Positions 10,936-21,867 of a stretch of 64,000 nucleotides of DNA are shown here, piece after piece (position 1 is the first letter of the stretch; each line of letters opens with the position of its first letter). A program made the position numbers and the translations under genes. The stretch comes from Aquilaria yunnanensis. Its lineage: Eukaryota; Streptophyta; Magnoliopsida; Malvales; Thymelaeaceae. The DNA is taken from contig CM077594.1 in NCBI GenBank assembly GCA_039654915.1, forward strand, positions 20,459,001-20,523,000, in the 5' to 3' direction. The notes below the pieces were generated by a model. It was not told the DNA's origin. It ran no database searches and worked only from the letters and a program-made list of their open reading frames with translations.

Positions 10936-13514
10936 ATGTCTTCAGCTATTCCCGAGAGCTGGCAGTCTCTTATGTCTCACCCTTGTTGTCCCACTTGTGA
11001 AAAATTAGAGAAGTGGAAAGCCAAAATTTTTCTTCCCTCCTACGTCACCACGCGGTTACCCTCCTTCGGTCAATTCAGCTTTACGAATCGGGACGACCAG
11101 GTTATCGTTTTCTGAGCCTAACTGAAGGCCGGACTTCGGTATCCCCCAGCGAGGATGATTTGTGACTTTTGCCAATTTCATGGCATAGCCGTAAATCAGC
11201 TTCCTCCCAACTCGTACTGCTATTTCAACGCCTTTCTCTGCATGTGCGGGGTCTTTGGGGTAGAACCCCATTTTATCCTGTTCATGCAGTATTATAAGCT
11301 CTATTCGGTCCTGAAGGGTGGCTTTTATTTCATGCTACCTTGGGGATCTGGGAGCAAGAAATTTATGTTCACCTTCGCTACCAAGGATAGCTGGCGAGGG
11401 TTGCAAAGGAAGTTTTTCTTCCTAAAAGTGGCGGAGGCCTGGTCGTATGTTCCGACCAAGTGGGCTCGGGGAAAGTTGGAGACGGATGTCGTGGATCCCA
11501 AGAAGTTGCTAACTCCTGAGCTGGCGGCGAGGTTTGGGGACTTCGACAAACGTATCCGTGCTGTCGCCGACTGGGATGCCGAGGTCCCTCCACGTCCCCT
11601 CTACCCTTTCCCGATCATGTGGAAACTCATGACCGATGAGGTTCTTCGGGAGTTGGGGGTGGTTACCGAGCACAAGACGGATCTTGGCATACCAGCTCCT
11701 GTTACCGATGGGAAGGATTCTTGGCTGGTGAAGCTCTTTTGGAGCGAGTTCACTTATGAGGCCTTTTTTGAAAGTAAGTTCTTTCAAAGTTTTCATCATA
11801 AGTGCCTGTCTGTACTCACGCTAATGTTTTCCTTCTTTTTCAGAGATGGGCGACGAGTCCGCTGCCTACTATAAGTCTCTCTTCCTTAGTCAGGCCGAGA
11901 AGGGAGAGGAAACAAATAAAGGCGTTTCCAAGAGGCGCAAGACTACTGGGAGCAAACCATCTTCGGCCAAGAAGGTGAAGAAGGACATCCTTCTTCCACC
12001 CCCGGAGGATGCAGCGAGAGTTGGTGCCATTGCAACTTCTACCGGGGTTGGTGACATCATTGCTACTTCCACTAAGGTTGGCGATGTCATTGCAACTTCC
12101 ACCAAGGTTGTAACTCTCGCCGAGCCGGAAATTGTGGCCGAGGTTCCTACCGGGGTGGTTGCCCTTCCTGCTTCTTTGAGTCCCGCCACGTCGGCAGATT
12201 TTGTAGGCTCTTTGGCGGGGAGTTCCTCTGCCGAGGAGCTGGAAAAATGCCAAAGGGACAAAGGCAAACATGTTCCTACCGACGTGGAGGAAGTCTGGGA
12301 CTTCAATGACGACGTCGCTGAGGTTGCGCCAGGTTTGTCTCTTATCTCCTTTTTAGTACTCGCAATCCCGTAGTCTTTCCCAGTCAAGAAATTTTGATGG
12401 GGCATATGCTCTTTTTTTTTTTTTTCCTTTTTGTAGAGGACCTGGCACCCTCAGCTTGGATGGTCGAGCATGCCCGAAGGCTGGCTCTTCGGGATTCCCA
12501 CGTCCCAAAAGACAAAGTTCCGAGGGAGCCGTTCTGGTCTTTCACGGAGGACATGAATCTGTTCTCCGATGATTGCCGGGAAATGGCTCCCCAAATGGCG
12601 CGGGGTGTACTTACTCAGGCTTCCTTCAAGGCAGTTGCCGAGGAGTGTGCCTCCGAGGATTCCCTTGCCGCTAAAGTTTCCGAGCACGCCACTCAGGCAA
12701 TTCTTCAGGCTTCTTTATTTTTGCTCCCGTTTTTTGTCTAAGTGTTTTGGCTTTCCTTGTGTGACTTTTACTAAGTACCTTCTCTCTTTTTTCTTTGCAG
12801 CTCCTGGGGTACAGTGGATACCTTCGAGCTTGGGCGACAAAGCAGTCTTCGGTCCGAGCTTGGGCCGAAGATAAATTGGAGAAGGCCAAGGTCTTCTGTG
12901 CTAACTCGGTTGTGACGAACACCGTGTTGAGCCGTATAGCCAAGCAGAAGGTTGCCCAACTTCGGGAGGAGTTCTTGAAGGGCCATGAAGATCTCTTGAA
13001 GGACTTCTCCAAGAAGAGGTCCGACCTTGGTGAGAAGGTTGTGAGCCTAACCTCGGCCAACGAGGCCATTCAGAAGGAGAGAGAAGAAGAAGCTGCTCTT
13101 CTGACAAAGGCTTTTGCCGACAAAGCCGAACTTTAAGCCAAGGTCAACTCGCTGAAAAATGATTCGAAGAAGAATAAGAAGATAAAGGAGTTGGAGAAGG
13201 AGGTTGCCAATCTTCAGAAGGAGGTTTTAGATCTTCAGAATGAGGCGAACGATTTGGACATAGAAAAAGACAAAGCTGTCCAGGCAACAAAGGTTGCCTT
13301 TCAGGACAACTTCTGCCTGGCTCGTCACCAATTTCTGAAGAAATATCCTGACCTCGATCCTTCCTTCTTGGCTGCCCTGGATATTCCCGAGGGTCCTCGG
13401 TGGACTTGGTCGAAAGTTGAGTTCCTCAATCTGCCATTTGCCCCTCCTCCTGCACCGAAGGCGACGGCCAAAGACATAGAAGTCGAAGTTTCCCGCGACG
13501 CCGAGGACCCTTAG
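10936..13514 (+). pseudogene. Antisense spliced gene of a Tat element: 'putative gypsy type transposon' domain plus coiled coil, disrupted by stops
   Basis: In-frame exons: 10936-11773, 11844-12332, 12437 to about 12708, and 12801-13514. The first two introns have good GT-AG sites and preserve frame. The third lacks a GT donor (GC at 12697 or 12709), so splicing there is uncertain. Exon 1 encodes a globular region (QFHGIAVNQLPPNSY, then GGFYFM, WRGLQRKFFF) that I recognise as the plant domain annotated Transposase_28/putative gypsy type transposon (PF04195). Exon 2 is Ser/Thr/Ala-rich with a basic patch. Exon 4 is a long coiled coil ending near KKYPDLDPSFL, a tail common to these proteins. 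Three in-frame stops (11113, 11119, 13134) break it; all are of the kind produced by C-to-T transitions. The function of the domain is unknown. It is encoded opposite to the host retroelement. Confidence 0.75.
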
Positions 13515-13842
13515 ATATTCTAGGGCCTTTGCCTTCTTCTTGTTCTTTGTATTTTTCTTCTTGTAACCTTCTCCTTGTAGTAAGACCTTCTTCAATGAAT
13601 TTTCTTTCACAATTTGGTTAAGTCTTTTGAGCAATTTTTCCCTGTTGTCCCGACCACTTTCAGTCAAGGGACTTCGGAAAGGTACGAGCGATTTTTGTTT
13701 CCCAATTGTCCAGACCTCTTTCGGTCAAAAGACTTCGGAAAGGTACATTTTGCTCGTTTCATCGGCCAAACTTTGGGTAAACTCTCTTTGTTTCCGAAGT
13801 TTACTTAGGCAAGTTTTAGCCTGTCTTTGTCGGCCATACTCG

Positions 13843-14180
13843 ATGGGCTTCACCTTTTCTGGGCATATAATCCAACCATCCTTGGAAGGAAAATAGGATT
13901 TTCGGGAGTCAATGGACTTCACCTTTTCTGGGCATATAACCCAATCATCTTTGAAACGAAAATAGGATTTTCCGGAGTCAATGGACTTCACCTTTTCTGG
14001 GCATATAACCCAATCATCTTTAAAAGGAAAATAGGATTTTCGGGAGTCAATGGACTTCACCTTTTCTGGGCATCTTTGAAAGGAAAAATAGGATTTTCGG
14101 GAGTCAATGGACTTCACCTTTTCTGGGCATATAACCCAACCATCTTTGAAAGGAAAGTAGGACTTTCGGGAGCGTGTGCT
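13843..14180. repeat. 69-bp tandem repeat, five copies
   Basis: The units begin ATGGACTTCACC at 13843 (as ATGGGCTTC), 13912, 13981, 14050 and 14107. The spacing is exactly 69 bp for three steps and then 57 bp, where one copy has a 12-bp deletion. Because 69 and 57 are multiples of three, both strands stay open across the array, but there is no sign that it is translated. It lies between the end of the antisense gene and the pol remnant. Tat/Ogre elements commonly carry tandem repeats in this untranslated zone. Confidence 0.85.
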
Positions 14181-14285
14181 TCGGCTTTGTTTGGTGAGTA
14201 CTTTCAGATAGGGGAAAACTTATGTACTTAGAGAAATTTCTCATCTAAAATTCTAAGTATAGAATTTCTTTAAGGCATCTGAATG

Positions 14286-15002
14286 CTATGTATTTTCCAG
14301 TTTTCCTCCTTTGGCGTCGCCAAGCTTGTTTACTCCCTTTCGGACCTCGTCTGGGACCAAATAAGGCCTCTTCACGTTTGGCCGAAGTACCCCATGGGAT
14401 GATTTTCGGGGCTCAGACTCGGCCTTTCGGAGGATGAGATCTTCTTTCGTTATTCCTTTTGGACTATCATGCAGGTTTGCATTTATGGCCACCTTTTGCT
14501 GAAAGGCCTTTCCTCTGAGCTCGGGCATTTCTCAGTGTTCGACAGCTAGGTCAAGCTTAGTCATCAACCCGAGGTCGTTTCCTCTTTCGTCGTACACCTG
14601 TATTCTAACTGATGGCCGTACTGCCCCGATGGGGATTATGGCCTCTGTTCTGGAGATAAGTGAAAAAAGGTGTCTCCCCCATGGCCCCTCGGGGAGTTGT
14701 CTGAAGACTCCCTAGTATAGCAGGAAGTTTTCCTGGTCTTTTCCCCTTGCTTCCCCCAACCTCTTTTGTAGTCCCTCTTTTATAGTTGTGTTGGCTACGT
14801 CCACTTATTTGTTAGTCTAGGGCTGAGCTAGTGGGTTGAAGTGCGTTTTTATTCCGAAGTCGATGACGAATTCTTGGAATCCCTCATCCATAGACTGGGA
14901 ACCATTATCGGTCATTATCATCGTCAGTATGCCAAATCTGCATATCATGTTCTTCCAGGCGAACTTTTGTATATCTTTTTCCGGGTTGTTGCCAGGGGCT
15001 CT
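14286..15002 (-). pseudogene. Ty3/gypsy integrase, C-terminal remnant
   Basis: On the minus strand, fragments read in order: KDIQKFAWKNMICRFGI, then MIMTDNGSQS (the integrase core TDNG motif with its catalytic Asp), EGFQEFVIDFGIKTHFNP, then LQKRLGEARG, DERGND and LILRKAE. These match the core-to-C-terminal end of plant gypsy integrases. Stops and frameshifts interrupt it, including one just after the junction with the LTR, so it is not functional. Reverse transcriptase and the N-terminal zinc-binding region are absent. The homology starts exactly at the junction with the right LTR. Confidence 0.75.
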
Positions 15003-15628
15003 GCCTCCGAGGCCCAAGTCAGTGCTTAGAGAGAGAGCGAGAGAGATCGAGAGAGATAGATAGATAGATCCCCCCTGCCTGTGACCATTCCCCTGGTATA
15101 TATAGGAGGGGGTGAGCCCTTCAGATGGCAGCACGTGTATGGACGAACACCATCCGTACTTCTGGGCGTGAGGGGCCCTTAGCTGCCTGCAAGCTCCTCG
15201 AGCCACGAGCTGCGATAATCATAGCCCTACATGACAGGACATAGGCAGCGGTGACGCGTCAGAATGCCTGCGATGACGGCGTGTAGGGTGTACGGGCGTA
15301 ATGTCAAAGGCTTCCTTGATGGCTCCTGCCGTACCTCCGAGGTCCCTTTGGTTGATGTCTCACTTCGGAGTGAGGGACATTTTCTCGGAGTCACAGTGAT
15401 ACTTCGGGACATTCCCTGGCTCCGAAATTAGCCCCTCGGGGGACTTTCACCTGCAGAAGGTGGTTGGCATTTCTCCCCGAAGCTGACTCGGTTGCTCTCC
15501 CGGTGGAGGCGATACGGTAGTTTCCCGAGGTAGGTATTGACGGGTTGCCGAGGTCGCGTGCCTTAGGCGTTTGGCTCCCTCCTTTCCGGGGTCCTTAGGT
15601 GTTCGGGGCGATAGCACTTTGACTATCA
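15003..15628 (-). repeat. 5' LTR (right copy), truncated, of the Tat-lineage element
   Basis: Aligns with 9638-10258 of the left LTR, including the GAGA/GATA microsatellite and the TATATATA box (about 15095-15102), but the last ~280 bp of the LTR on the minus strand are missing. The break point coincides with the start of the integrase homology. Confidence 0.85.
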
Positions 15629-15633
15629 AGTTA

Positions 15634-16931
15634 GTTGGTTGGTTGTTGTTTTGTTCTCCTGATTTCATATTTATTATATACTTGAAATAAGGAGCATCAG
15701 TTTGTTATATTCAGTTTGTTATATTCTATTTGTACATTGATTTCTATTAGACAGTAGAATGTTAAAATACGTGATGTATTTTTGTTACTCTCCGTGTCTG
15801 CGTTAGGATGTGGGCAAACAATTATTTCCTTATGTCATTTTTTGTATATGGTTTCTAACTTTTTTTTTTCAAGGCATGCTTTGGTACAATAAAGTATTGT
15901 CATGCAGGACTAAGAAATGGATTAATCAAGTTTTTAAATAAGTTAATGTTGGCCCAGTAGATTTACTATGGCCAAGATATTTTTTTAGTAAATTAGTTTT
16001 ATAGAATAATAGTTATCTTTTTATAATGCCAGTTTGGAAAAATCATAAAATGACTTCTAAGGATCACTATAGTCTATAGTTGTGCTGCTTTCTATTTTGA
16101 GAAATATATTATTACCTTGCTTATTTTTATTGAAACTGAAATGATACCAGATTAGCAATTGTTTCTTTGGACATATACGAAATAGGCCGCATTTGAAAAG
16201 ATCTGGTTTCTATTGAATGAAAAGCATATCTAGCAAAAAAAAAAAAGACAATCGTGACACATAATGCAAATAAACATGAAAATTTTTTGAAGAAAAAATG
16301 AAAAAAATAAAAAGATTTAAATCAAAGAGATTTATGCTAGAAAGACAAACAGAAAACCATATCTCCAAATGTTACTTCCAGGAAGTCAAAAAAATATGCT
16401 TGATTTTGCTAGATCAGCCATCAACGAATGTTTAAATCGAAGATAAAATAATACATAATAAATTATTTTATAAAAATTTAAGTATTATATTTTAGCAGAA
16501 ATTATTAAATTAAAATTAATGTATTGTGATGGGTAATCTCATAAGAATAAATTATTTATATTTTTATGAAAAATAAAATTGGTCCAGAAAAATGAGCAAT
16601 AACAGCCTAATCTAATGCACAATAATGAGTCTTGTCCAACAATTTGCCCAAAATAGAACAATGGGAAAGCTTTTCAGAAAAATTTGCCTAATATACCAGC
16701 TTTTATAGCTTTGGTCCTTAAACTTTCCTACTTAGCAATTAAACACCCAATTTGCAGTATTTAAAAAAATATATGAGTATCCATAGCCTTTATCTCTAAA
16801 AATAATTTCTTATTTGAAGTAATTACTTTTATTGAATCTCCGCATGTGTTATACTTTTTGATTTTTTATTTATCTCCTTACTTGTTGACAACATTACAAT
16901 AATAAAATTGTATGCTCGAATCATTATTATA
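15634..16931. other. Intergenic DNA, nothing recognised
   Basis: AT-rich, with stops in all frames. I see no gene, RNA or element boundary here. Confidence 0.45.
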
Positions 16932-16939
16932 GTGCACTA

Positions 16940-18240
16940 CAATGGCGGGCTGAAGAAGGGGCAGGTAGCTGCTACCCCTCGAAAATTTTGAAAAGTTTGA
17001 TATATAGGGTATTAAATTGCTTACCTCACGAGAAATTAGGGATTAGATTATGTATTCTTGCCCCCCGAAAAACATGAAAGAATACAAAGATGGGGGGCAA
17101 TGTGGCAGGTGCTCAAGAAATTAGGTACCAAATGGGTAGTTCTCCCTTCAGCCTCAAGCAGCTACTTAGAATACAGGAAACAGTGAAGCTTTTTTTATTC
17201 AATTAGCCCTCTTCCAAAATCCCAATCTCTCGGGTAAATCCAAGGACCAAATCACAGAGCTTGACTTGCTTGGATGATGACCTCCGCAACTCCACCTCAG
17301 CCTAAGTGCCTCCCTCCCTGCTGCCGCATGGCCGTCCCAATTCTGTTGTCCATTTTGTTCCCATCCTTTCCCTCTCTCGTCTTGTTTTCCTCTAACACTC
17401 TCGCTACCATCTAGTCTGTTCGTTGTTGCGATTCGCACCAGCATGGCCGGAAACACACAGGCCAGCAGTAGGCCACCGCCGCTGTCGGGCATTCTTCAGC
17501 TCCTAGCTTCGTCCATCTTCCTCCTCCCTTCAACTCCCCTCCCGACCACAAATCAATTTATTTGGTAACTTTAACTTAGTATTAAGTTATTAACTGTTTA
17601 AATAATTTTTTGTTGTTTGTCAAATTTTCTTTAAATTTTGTTTTATCATTGTTTGATTGAGTGATTGTCTCATTGTTTAAATTATATTTATATGGTATTA
17701 AGTCTATTGACTCTTAAAGAGTAACAACCAAACAGACGGAGAACACATAGAACAAGGTTGCTTTCATGCTTTGTGAGACAAAAATGTGCAAAAAATTAGT
17801 GAGATTTTTCAAGTTTTGACATGCTTATGGATAATGAATAATTGTGATAAAATGAATAATTGTGAAAATTGCTAGGATTTTTGTTGGTGCTACCATTACA
17901 GAATGTGCTTTTTAAACGATGAAAATTGTTAAAACCAAACTGTGAAACAAGATGGATAATGATTTCCTTGCTGATGCTTTGATTTTGTATATTGAGAAAC
18001 ATCTTGCAAAGACTTTTAGTTTAAACTCGATCCTTGATGATTTTAGAGACATGAAAGAACATCGTGTCGCATTATGAATTTGCATTTTTACAAGTAGACC
18101 TAATCATATTTATGTACACTTTTAAATTTTATGACTTATATGAACTATATTATTTTGTTTGTATGAGAATTGTACAAATTTGACAAATTTTTGCAATCCC
18201 ACCCCCTCCCCCCGAACCAAAAATCTTGGTTCCGCCACTG
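16940..18240 (+). mobile_element. hAT-family DNA transposon remnant
   Basis: The right end on the minus strand starts CAGTGGCGGAACCAAGATTT, a typical plant hAT terminus. The left end starts CAATGGCGGGCTG. The flanking 8-mers GTGCACTA (16932-16939) and GTATACTA (18241-18248) differ by two transitions, consistent with a decayed 8-bp target duplication. Inside is the C-terminal end of a hAT transposase (17885-18077). The GC-richer centre (17200-17560) has an open frame on the minus strand with no recognised domain. Confidence 0.65.
17885..18077 (+). pseudogene. hAT transposase C-terminal (dimerisation) domain fragment
   Basis: The reading frame ...TITECAF, stop, TMKIVKTKL, stop, NKMDNDFLADALILYIEK ... 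DDFRDMKEHR ends at TGA 18075-18077. It resembles the conserved hAT C-terminus of the ZMYM/TTF-type plant family, in which an ERAFSAMKIVK-type motif precedes RNKM...L...IE. Two internal stops and the loss of the catalytic region make it non-functional. Confidence 0.6.
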
Positions 18241-18248
18241 GTATACTA

Positions 18249-18896
18249 GATAAAAAACCAACCTCAACCAACACATGTAGAAGTTAACAATTTGTCTACA
18301 TGAATTTTAGTAATTTTTATCATACACAATCAACGTTAATGCTTAATTTTGTTGAAGATACTTAAGACCATGTTAGGATCAATTCGGTTAATTTTAAATT
18401 TGTGTTTTGATGATAATAATTTTCAAAAAAAATATTTTTTTAGCATTAAAATATATACTATTTTGCTTATAAAATAAAGATAAGATTCAATGAGTCAATT
18501 GGGCTTATTGTTGTTGGCAATAGAAAACTTGATTAAAGTTATGAAAAAGCTTGCTTTGCCAAGAAAAACAAGATAACAAGAAAAGCTCCTTGAAGCAATT
18601 CATAACATAAGACATACAGACTTGACAATATATATATTACACCAATCTAATGCAATGGATATATTTTAAAATATGGGGCAAAACATAAATTATAGAAAAA
18701 TGTCTTCATACAATTGTATTTTTATATGAACATCTAACCATGCATGTATTATTGCTCTCTCCTTTAACCCATAACCCTTCCCAATTCCACTTGCCCATTT
18801 CCCATGAACTTCAGTTGATTAACTCTCACTTTCTGTTCTTATGATCACCTGCGCTCTAATAGTCTCAGGACCATGAGAGGACAGGCAAGCAGTCCT
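18249..18896. other. Intergenic DNA downstream of the GDSL gene
   Basis: Probably includes the 3' UTR of the minus-strand GDSL gene in its last 200-300 bp. No other feature is seen. Confidence 0.4.
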
Positions 18897-21867
18897 TTAG
18901 AGCTGAGCTAGGCGGCGGATATCGATCGGGTATGCATCGGAGGGCGACTGGGCGCTATAGGATCGGCGGGCGATGATGGTGTTGGCAGCCTCAGTTGGGT
19001 GGAAGGCATCCCAAAACAAATACTCATTCCTGTTTTGGCATGGCATTTGGCCTGGCAAGCATGTGATTTGCCCATTGTTCCTCCCCACACCACAGCAACC
19101 CGCATTTACCACCCTAAACCCTAATACCCAATAGTCACACAAAAATGACGTGAGCTTAATTTCAGCTTCTTGTTGAGTTTCATAAATGAATTACTATATT
19201 CGTCTCATATTCTTTGAATTAATTGTTGTGAAAAAACCTTGGGGGAAGGAAATTATTATTTTTGGTGATAGAAATAGAGTCAATGAATTTAGTATAGAAG
19301 AACTTACCAAATCTCCCAGGGTTGGTTACCATGTCCTGGAAAATTCCGTAAGCATTGACGTAGATAAATTTGGCGTCGGAATTTTGGTTGTTGAATCGGT
19401 CTACAAGAGATCTGAGCCTGTTGTTGAAAATTTGGTTGGCATCGTTAATTCTTGCGACACAGGTTTTACCATCCTGGCTGTTTTGGGCCAACTCACTTGG
19501 GCTGCACCCTATCTGGCCCAATCCGAACAACACAAACTTCCTCGCCCCATAGTCGTACAAGGCCTGCCCCAGGAGAGAGACCTCATTTATTAGATTTTGT
19601 CTTGCACAATTAAAAATAATAAACATGAAAAAGACTTCCTTCCCCTCCCCACTTTTTAGTATAATTTCATTTCAAAAGAGAGAAACTATAGAAGACGAGG
19701 CACTTCTACTGCTTAGACTTTATTCAGGAATAGTGTCAGCTTTCAGTATTAGAAGTTGAAAAAAACTATACCGTCTTTAGTGGTTGGAAAAAATTACCTT
19801 TTCATAAATTATTTCAGCATCCAACACTAATATCGAACAATCAACTTGTGATCCGGTGACATTATGCAAAAATACCAATTAAAATTTGAAATAACAAGAA
19901 TTGAAAAATTAAAATTACCTGCAGCTGTTGGGTGTATTGTTGACTGAGTACGTCTGCATACTGCTCAGTATTATATTGGTTGCTGGTGGAATAATAAAGA
20001 GGCATGAAGTAGTTGTTAAGATAATCATTACTTCCCAATCCAATGGAATAAATGCATTTGCTAAGATAATTTGCTGCTGCATCTTCACTCCCCAGCAAAT
20101 TTACCACCTGAGCAACTGTGCTCTGGTAATTTCTCACTTGCCCACTAAAGCTAATCCTTCCTCCCTGCAAAATTATTGCCAATGAAGGGTAAATCTGTAT
20201 GAATTATAAAAGATGAGTGGTTTTTTAGTAATAATTATATGAGAAATGATAAGTTTATGGATTAGTAATTAATTAATTAATTAATTACAAGTTGTCTTCC
20301 AGTTTCTTCTCTGATTCCTGCGGCTGCTGATGCATAATTCACTCCTCTCAAGATCTCTTGACCTCTTGCAGTTGAATATGGAGGTACGTAGTCATCAAAA
20401 CCCAATAGCTCAGCTGTGGAATCGAAAGTAAAAATTGAGGGTTAAATTGGAGTAATATTGTAAAACAATAATTGCTATTTTCCTGCATTTGAAAAAGAAT
20501 TAAATTGTAATACTTCCAAGAATTTATTTTGTCATAAATTGGATTAGACCGCCACATTTCCTCTGTTGTCTTCCAACTTTATCAATGAGACCTAAACTTT
20601 CAAGAAACTTACAATAACCCCCCGTAACTAGCCTAACCTACAATTTATCTATTTATTTTAAAAAAAAATTCACACATTGCCCATTGTTTTTTCATACTAT
20701 TCAACAACTTACAAAATCATAATTTAAACTGTACGATATTATCTTCTAGTAATTTAAATATTTTTAATATTTTTTTAAAATTAATAGATATTTTAAATTA
20801 ATAATTTTTTCTCTATAAATACATTTTCCTCCCCATAATTGCAAATCTCAGTATTTCTAAAATACCAGTTAATTATGAGAAAAATATTAAAAAATTTGAA
20901 ATTATTGAATCATAGACCATCTAAATTAGGGGTTAGAAGTTATTGTCAGACAACACAAAAAAAAAGGAGATTTAATATAGGTTTTTAAAAATATATGACA
21001 AAATATAAATTAGGTCAAACCATATAAAGGTTTTTTTTTGGTTGTAAGTTTTCCAACTTTTAAACAACCACTAAACCAAAATTTTGGACGTAAGATAAAA
21101 AAGAGTAGAAACCAGTAAATCCACACTAAAATTGATAGTCTCTTAAATATCCTTGAATTTTGTAAAACCAAAGTATCAAACTAGTTATAGTTAACAGTAA
21201 TACCACATATGCTTGTTTTGTTTTTATTTTAATTTTTTATTATCACAAGCATTTATCTACTTTTCCAATGCCACCAAACTAGCATAATATTGGAACGGCC
21301 ACAATAAAGTGGCTTTGTTTTTTTTTATTTTTTTATTAACCACAATAATATTACCCAAGCAGTTGCTTTTCTACAATATGCGGTACTAGCGGCCATTGTT
21401 TTCCCCCAAAACTGGCAAGGACATGCCTTGGTCGATCTCAAAACAGTACTAAAATTCAAGTCATTTTTCTTGTAGGACTTGTAATTTAAGAGAGAAAAAA
21501 ACTATTTTTCGCCCCTACTTCCTAGAATTGTTGGTCCGCCACTCAGAGCATGGCACTTCACTTAACTATACATGTAATTAAAAAGAATGCTAAAATTAAA
21601 AGAGAAAATGGTAGAAATTAAGGGAGAAGCTGACCAACCTACAACATCAACGGTGGTTTTCCCGTTGGAAAACCGGCCGGTCGGACCGTCGTCAAAGTCG
21701 ATACCGTAGGGGAAGTAGTTAGCCCTAGCCAGAGAATTGAGCTGGTTATTGTTCCCATTATCCACCAAAGAGTCCCCAAAAATGAAGTAACAAGGGACCT
21801 GTGGATCCCCATAGCAAGAGCCAAACCCCAGAATCATCACACACACCACCCAACAAAACTTGCCCAT
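18897..21867 (-). CDS. GDSL esterase/lipase, complete five-exon gene
   Basis: Minus-strand exons 21639-21867, 20289-20413, 19919-20164, 19308-19563 and 18897-19120 join in frame with GT-AG introns to give 359 residues. The first 20 residues ([20 protein letters not shown]) form a signal peptide, so the protein should be secreted. All GDSL/SGNH blocks are present: [14 protein letters not shown] with nucleophile Ser33, Gly100 in GVNYAS, Asn164 in [11 protein letters not shown], and Asp323/His326 in DAFHP. The family hydrolyses ester bonds of lipids, cutin precursors and similar substrates outside the cell; the substrate of this one is not predictable. The five-exon structure and the tail [13 protein letters not shown] place it with the At1g29660/At1g29670/At5g45670-type group. 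It appears fully intact. Confidence 0.92.
20600..21060. repeat. MITE-like inverted-repeat element in intron 1 of the GDSL gene
   Basis: The left part (AACTTACAATAACCCCC ... TAACCTACAATTTATC) and the reverse complement of the right part (AACTTACAACC ... GGTTTGACCTAATTTAT) share imperfect terminal inverted repeats. The wording resembles the clearer Mutator-like MITE at 52506-52963 (GGTTTGGTCTAACTTA). I could not define a target duplication. Intron 1 spans 20414-21638. Confidence 0.4.

Larger units (their letters stand above)
9357..15628 (-). mobile_element. Tat-lineage Ty3/gypsy LTR retrotransposon, internally deleted, carrying an antisense gene
   Basis: The outer boundaries are flanked by the direct repeat AGTTA (9352-9356 and 15629-15633), a 5-bp target site duplication. 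On the minus strand the element starts TGATAG at 15628. The right copy is the 5' LTR and the left copy the 3' LTR. Next to the 3' LTR lies a polypurine tract (minus-strand GAGGGGGGCATG, 10259-10270), which fixes the orientation. An integrase remnant in minus sense lies at 14286-15002, and a plus-strand (antisense) spliced pseudogene fills the space between pol and the 3' LTR. That arrangement of an extra antisense ORF downstream of pol is known for Tat-lineage plant elements. The primer-binding site, gag, protease, RT, RNase H and the first part of integrase are missing. The LTR copies differ at multiple positions, so this is not a very recent insertion. Confidence 0.85.

Noticed and set aside
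17199..17492. 97-residue minus-strand ORF inside the hAT remnant
   Set aside because: No recognisable domain; the GC-rich composition alone explains the open frame.
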